From Bisporella sp. PMI_857 (taxonomy: Eukaryota > Ascomycota > Leotiomycetes > Helotiales > Helotiaceae): 64,000 bases of DNA. Shown here one piece after another: positions 57,983 to 64,000 of this stretch (the stretch's first letter is position 1; each line of letters starts with the position of its first letter). The DNA lies in NCBI GenBank assembly GCA_021307315.1, contig JAJSPD010000063.1:124001-188000 (forward strand). Reading direction: 5' to 3'. The notes under the pieces are model-generated. The model ran no database searches. It was not told the DNA's origin and saw only the letters and a program-made list of their open reading frames with translations. Made by a program: the position numbers and the translations under genes.

Positions 57983-60900
57983 ATGACTGTCCCTACTACC
58001 GCCGCGATGAATGACCCACGGGAATCTGATCTCAGTCGCCGCCAGAGGCGGGATGCTGGAGCCGGACTTGATGGAAATGAAATCGAAGATATACTAAGGG
58101 TTATTCTGATTGACGTTCTTCGAATCAGCGAGGATGAGCTGGATCAAACTCGATCATTTCTCTCTCTGGGTGGTGATTCTCTGTTGGCAATCAAAGTAAT
58201 GGGACGCTGTCGCGCTAAGGGCATAACTCTCAACGTGATTGATATGATTGAAGCCAAAAGCATTATAGAGTTGGCCCAAAAAGCACACCGTCATTCAGAA
58301 AAGCCTGGTGTGAGCGTAGTCACAAAGCAGGCGCTGGACCATCTTGATGAGAACACAGTAAAGAATATTTTGGGTTCGACAAAGCACACAATCCAATCCG
58401 TTCTGCCATGCTCGACGATACAAGAAGGCTTTATGACTAGTCAGTCTACAAATCCCCGTCTGTATCAGTGCTCTTACGTACTCCGATTCACCAGCCATGC
58501 CACGAGCAGTCCGATCCAGGCGCAACAGCTAGCAACTGCCTGGAACGGGGTGGTTCAGCGGCATTCTATTCTCAGAACTCTGCTCCTTGACAGTGTGGCT
58601 CGCCCGGGGCAGTATGATCAAGTGGTGCTAGATAACTACACCCCAGCGATAGAGTTCTATAATGGAGTAGACGATCCATCATCAGTTATGTTGACGGCAC
58701 GTGCATTTAAGCCCTTCGCACCATTTGAAGTATTCCATCGTGTTCAGATCGCACAAATATCTGTCAATGAGGTGCACCTGAAGCTGGATATTAGCCATGC
58801 GCTGGTTGATGGACAATCGAGCGAAGTTATCCTACGGGACCTCTGTGCGGCATATCGAGGCATTTCCACCGCTGCCCCTGCCATGCCATACGAAGAGTTT
58901 GTTACACATCTGAGCAGCGCACCGATCGAGCCATCCCAGAAACACTGGATAGCGTACTTAGAAGATGCACAGTCTACCTTTTTGCCTATGGACCGCGGCC
59001 ACGCAGCACTGTCTGAACTTGACACCCTGCACACCACATTGAACTTGGATGCCAGCATGGTGCAAGACTTCTGTGGGACGTATGGGGTAACACTGGCCAA
59101 CGTCTGCCAACTGGCCTGGGGACTTGTGCTTCGATCCTTCACCGGAGCTGACGATGTTGTTTTCTCCTTCATCACATCTGGCCGGCTGGCCTCGCTCGAG
59201 GGCATCCAGGAGGCGGTGGGCCCGTTTGTGAACACCTCGCTCTGCCGGCTGAAATTTGACGGCACGATGCATATCGACCAGATTCTCGGCCGTGTCGCTC
59301 GGGACTCACTCGAGGGCTTCCTGCACCGCTACACGACCCTTACTGAGGACGGAGCCCAAACTCTCCCATCTGCGAGACAGCTGGGGAATACCACCATGTC
59401 ATATCAACGTGTGCTTGACATCAAGGCTGCTGCCGATGCGGGCATTGGATTTGAGATTATAGATAAGGCCAACCCTACCGATGTAAGTGGAACGACACTC
59501 AGCAGCCTTTTGTGAGTCCACCACTAACATGTGCGACTCATAGTATGACATTGCCATTGGCATTGAGGCCAGCGCACATGGGCTTTCTATTGATTTGGAC
59601 TTTTGGAAATCGAGGATGAATAGAGGGCATGCCCAGGATGTGCTTAAGGTTTTTAGGGAAGCCATCCACCGTGTGCTCTATAATCCTCGGGTCCCGGCGA
59701 CGGAGATATCACTACTCGGGGAGGATGATCTACAACAGCTGCATGCATGGAACCGCGAGATGCCACTGGCCATGCCATATGGTTTGCACGAAAAGGTTTT
59801 GAGCATGGCTCAGCGCCAACCCGACGCCGTGGCCGTGTGTGCATGGGATGGGGACCTGACCTATGCCCAGCTCGTCGCTACCGCTACCACGCTAGCGCAC
59901 CACTTGGCTGCGCTGGGTGTGGGTCCTGAATGCATGGTTGGACTCTGCATGGACAAATCTAAATGGGCAGTTATCAGTATGCTAGCAATTCTTCAGGCGG
60001 GTGGCGCCGTGGTGCCTTTAGGCGTGACGCATCCGCTGCGGCGCCTCGAGGGCATCATTCTCGATGCAGCCATTTCTCTGATAATGGTGGACGAGGGACA
60101 GGCTATACGGTTAGCTAATCTTGACTTGGTGCCCACGCCACAGCTACTTACTGTCGATGCTGCACTGTTGGATGCATTGCCGACAAAGCCGACCCAGCCG
60201 ACGACAGTCGGAACCGCGTGCTCCCCAAATAGCCCAGCCTGGGTCATATTTACGTCTGGTAGTACTGGTACCCCCAAAGGCGTGGTCCTCGAACACCGGG
60301 CGCTTGCCACTAGCGTTCATGCTCACGGCACGGCGTTCGGTGCGGGTCCTCACACCCGCGCGGCCCAGTTTGCCGCATATACGTTTGACGTGAGCATTTC
60401 CGACATCTTCAGCACGCTGCACCATGGCGGCTGCGTCTGTATCTTTTCCGAGGCCAGCCGCATGGACAACCTGACCGAGGCTCTCCAGACCTTGCGAGTG
60501 AACTACGTCAATTTGACTCCAACTGTCCTACGGCTGCTGGACCCGCTTGCATTGCCTCTAATTACCACGGCTGTGGTTGGTGGGGAGCCGTTAGATCCGG
60601 AGCTAGTCTCCCGGTGGGCACCCCAAGCAACGGTCATCAACTCGTACGGCCCGTCCGAGTGCGCCATCATCTCGACATGCTATTCCGTCAGTGATCCGGC
60701 CGAGGCCGCGATTGTCGGCTTTCCCACCGGCACGCGGCTCTGGGTTGCTGAGGTAACCGATCCTAATAGGCTTTGTCCTCGAGGCGTTCCTGGTGAATTA
60801 CTGGTGGACGGACCGCTGCTGGCCCGCGGGTACTTGAATGACCCAGCAAAAACGGCGGCCAGCTTTATAACCAACCCAGCTTGGGCGGCAAAATTTGGCC

Positions 60901-63900
60901 TTCCCCCCAATCTGCGTTTTTATCGTACCGGCGACTTAGTTCGCCAGAATGAAAATGGCTCCCTAACGCATCTTGGCCGACGGGATACCCAGGTTAAGAT
61001 CCGTGGCCAGCGCGTCGAAATCGAGGAGATTGAGCATTGGGTAACACGCATGTTGGAGGGCACACGCATTGCCTCCGTTCAGGTAAAGCGCCAAACTAAG
61101 CAGAAGGAGCAGATCGGCCTGGTAGCCGTAGTAGAATTTGCTGAGGGCAGCCCATTCTATATCCCTCCAACTCCTGGGAATAATGGCCCTTTGCCACCAA
61201 CAGCAGCGCTTCGAACCGCCTTTGATACAGTTCGAACAGCTCTGTTCGACGTACTTCCAGCATATATGGTACCGCGACTCTACCTTCCAGTCGTCCAGAT
61301 GCCACTGAATCCATCTGGCAAACTTGACCGACGGGCAGTACAGCAGATAATCGAGTCCGTTGCTGGTCCCGAGCTGCAGCAGTACACTACCAACACCAAA
61401 TCTGCGGTATCCACCAACACTGAGAAGCATCTACAAGAGCTCTGGAGCAAAATCCTCGGCATTAGGCTAGAGCAGGTCGGTGCTGACGATCATTTCTTCC
61501 AGATTGGAGGTGACTCTGTTGCGGCCATACGAATGGTAGGCGCAGCCCGTGCCAGCCTGCCCCAGGCGCGCCTCACAGTCGCCGACATCCTACAATACCC
61601 GCAATTGTCAGAACTAGCCAAGATGTTAGATAACCGCACTGGCTCAGCATGTCTTACGCTGGGTCAAGTAGGGGATCCAGAGCGAGTAGATATTGCTCCC
61701 TTTTCACTGTGGGAAGAGGCATCAGAACAGCAGTCGGGAGACATCGAACAGCATTTGCAATCCGTTGCAGACGCATGCACCATTGATGCTCGTCAGATCG
61801 AGGATGTGTACCCATGCACCCCGTTGCAGGAAGGGCTAATGGCTATCAGCGCTCGGCAGCCGACCGCATATGTCAGTTGCCAGGTCTTCTCTCTCCCTGC
61901 AACCGTGGACCTGGCTCGCTTTCAGGCGGCATGGCAGACCATCACCCAGGCAGCACCAATTCTCCGCACTCGAATTCTCTTCCGGCCGAATCATACTTCA
62001 CTACAAGTTGTTATACGCGATCCAGTGCAGTGGCGGCACAGTTCGTCTCTAGCTAAGCATCTCGACAGTGACCTGGGAGCCACCATGGCGCCCGGTCAAC
62101 CGCTAAATGATTTTGGTCTCGTAGAGGAGGCATCGGGCAACCGATTTTTCGTGTGGAGATCACACCATAGCACCTACGATGGTTGGAGCGTAAACTTGAT
62201 ATGGCAGCAGGTAACAAATATCTATCTTGACCAAGCTGTCCCGCGAGCTGTACCATATACGCGCTTCATCCAGTATATGCTGCGTGCAGACCCCGACATA
62301 ACGCAGAAGTACTGGGAGCAACAACTTAGCGGCAATCCTGCAGCAGACTTCCCTCCGCTCCCCCAGGCCAACTACCACCCACGCCCACGGCAGCAGGTCT
62401 CGCAGAAGATCGATTTGCGTGGACTGGGCAACAGCACAAGTGAGCTAACGATGTCTGATATTCTTAGGGCTAGCTGGGCACTCGTTCTAGCACAGCACCT
62501 GAGCAATGAGGATGTTGTCTTTGCTGTTGCATTATCAGGGCGCAATGCACCCGTCTCTGACATTGAGAGCCTCATGGCGCCAACCCTCACCACTGTGCCA
62601 TTGCGGGTTCATGTCGATGGTACGAAGACTGTACAGAGCTTCCTGTCAGCCATTCGAAAGCAGGGGATTGAAATGATTCCGTATGAACACACGGGACTGC
62701 AAAGAATCAAACAGTTGGTTCCCGAAGCTGAGGCTGCTTTAACGCTACGGCATTTATTCATTGTGCAGCCAGCGGCAGAGAATGAGCCCGCGGTTGGCAT
62801 TCCTGGAATGCGTGCGGTTCCTGTTGATATGGAAGAGTTCGACAGCTATGGATTGAATGTCGAGTGTACTTTAGGCCCCGACGCCGTTATAATCAATGCC
62901 CGCTTCGATGAAAAAATCATCTCTCCTCGCCAGTTGAACCGGGTGCTGGAGCAGTTCGCCCATGTCACACAACAGCTTTGCCGCCCAGCTGTACTCGAGA
63001 AGCAAGTGAATGAGATCGAGATTATTAGTCCGACGGACATACAGCAGATAGCGAAATGGAATCAGGCGCTACCCGTTACGGTGGAACGTTGCATTCATGA
63101 ACAAGTGGAAGAGATGGCCAAGATGCAACCCGACGCCATCGCTGTGGATGCATGGGATGGCAAATTGACTTATAGTGAGCTTATGACACATGCTGCCGCG
63201 CTTGCCCATCACCTGCTCCATCTTGGGGCAGCTAAGCGTGCTGAGACTATGGTAGGCCTTTGCATGGACAAGTCAAAATGGGTGCCTGTAGCTATGCTCG
63301 CCATTCTCCAGGCTGGGGCAGTTGTGGTTCCTCTCGGAGTATCCCATCCCCTCACCCGTATCGACGGCATTCTCAAAGACACTGCCGCCGAGATTGTTCT
63401 CGTAGATGCCGGTCAAGCTGAGCGCCTGGCTGGTCTAGATAATGAGCTGCTACAGCTCGTAATAGTCGACTCACCGGTCGTGATTGCTTCTCGCGACGAA
63501 TTTTTGGCAAATTCAAAATTGGGACTCACACCAAAACATCCGTCACAAGTAGTGACTGTCCTTACCGATTCTTCACTCTTGGGCTCGCTCAATATTTCAA
63601 TTGAAACCCCACATACCGGTGTGAAGCCGCATAATGCTGCCTGGGTGATATTTACATCAGGCAGCACTGGTGTGCCAAAAGGCGTAGTCCTGGAGCACTC
63701 TGCTCTCGCAACTAGTATACAAGCGCATGGTGATAGGTTTGGTGTACGTCGTAATAGCCGGGTGATGCAATTTGCAGCTCATACATTTGATGCCGTGATT
63801 CAAGACTGCTTCACAACGTTGATCTGGGGTGGAACCATCTGCATCGCATCCGAAGATGATCGTATGAACAATCTTGCTGGCGCAATGCGATCCATGGGCG

Positions 63901-64000
63901 TTACATTTGTCAACCTAACCTCCACTGTAGCACGGCTGTTAAGACCATCCGACATACCCTCCTTGAAAACGATTACACTAGGTGGCGAAGCTGTTCAAGT
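57983..64000 (+). CDS. Nonribosomal peptide synthetase, partial (T-C-A-T-C-A...)
   Basis: A multimodular enzyme that builds a peptide by thiotemplate assembly. Exons 57983-59482 and 59544 to beyond the window end, open throughout, give 1985 residues so far. Domains: T1 with phosphopantetheine serine in FLSLGGDSLLAIK (Ser66); C1 with ISHALVDGQSS (about 272); A1 (about 580-1095) with FTSGSTGTPKG, NSYGPSE, YRTGDLV, KIRGQRVEIEEIE and NPSGKLDRR; T2 with FFQIGGDSVAAIR (about 1157); C2 with SHHSTYDGWSV (about 1372); A2 (from about 1683) with FTSGSTGVPKG, cut after LGGEAVQ. The product is unknown. The protein begins with a carrier domain and no adenylation domain before it. The two A domains share long near-identical stretches (GLCMDKSKW, MLAILQAG), suggesting module duplication. 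Neighbours are an MFS exporter and a C2H2 regulator candidate. Confidence 0.95.

Overview
The window is genomic DNA from a filamentous ascomycete (Pezizomycotina; Leotiomycetes-like by overall feel, which is inference only). The evidence is many short GT-AG introns (about 45-80 nt), HET-domain and Fungal_trans proteins, one very AT-rich gene-poor block with decayed genes, and a fungal-type multimodular NRPS. Exon structures were built by hand, by joining reading frames at GT/AG sites so that family motifs continue and lengths stay divisible by three. None has transcript support.

Region 1 (1-17.4 kb, ordinary core genome): an unrecognised Arg/Ser-rich protein (529-2920); eIF2B beta/GCD7 (5066-6654, minus) divergent from a Nem1-type lipin phosphatase (7641-9271, plus); RNA polymerase III largest subunit (9822-14749, plus), convergent with a membrane-anchored neutral ceramidase (14951-17446, minus).

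Region 2 (18-28.4 kb): a broken HET-domain gene (17997-19814, minus), about 5 kb without a recognisable gene, then a C2H2 plus Fungal_trans transcription factor (24953-28407, plus).

Region 3 (29-42.5 kb, core genome again): UBP14/USP5 deubiquitinase (29322-32013, minus) divergent from the Fe-S scaffold ISU1 (32791-33437, plus); DBP3 helicase (34397-36524, plus) tail to tail with RFT1 (36588-38414, minus); a small SDR (39065-39775, plus); a secreted GH16 glycoside hydrolase (41361-42511, plus).

Region 4 (42.5-52.8 kb): an AT-rich, gene-poor block holding remnants of an APH-family kinase, a 3-beta-HSD-like dehydrogenase and a secreted protein, plus LTR-like and hairpin elements. It looks like a transposon graveyard affected by RIP-like mutation.

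Region 5 (53.2-64 kb): a likely secondary-metabolite locus at the edge of that block: a small C2H2 protein (plus), a 14-TM-type MFS exporter (minus), and an NRPS (plus) that runs off the window. The NRPS has the visible order T-C-A-T-C-A and starts with a carrier domain that has no adenylation domain before it. This locus is the most interesting part of the window.
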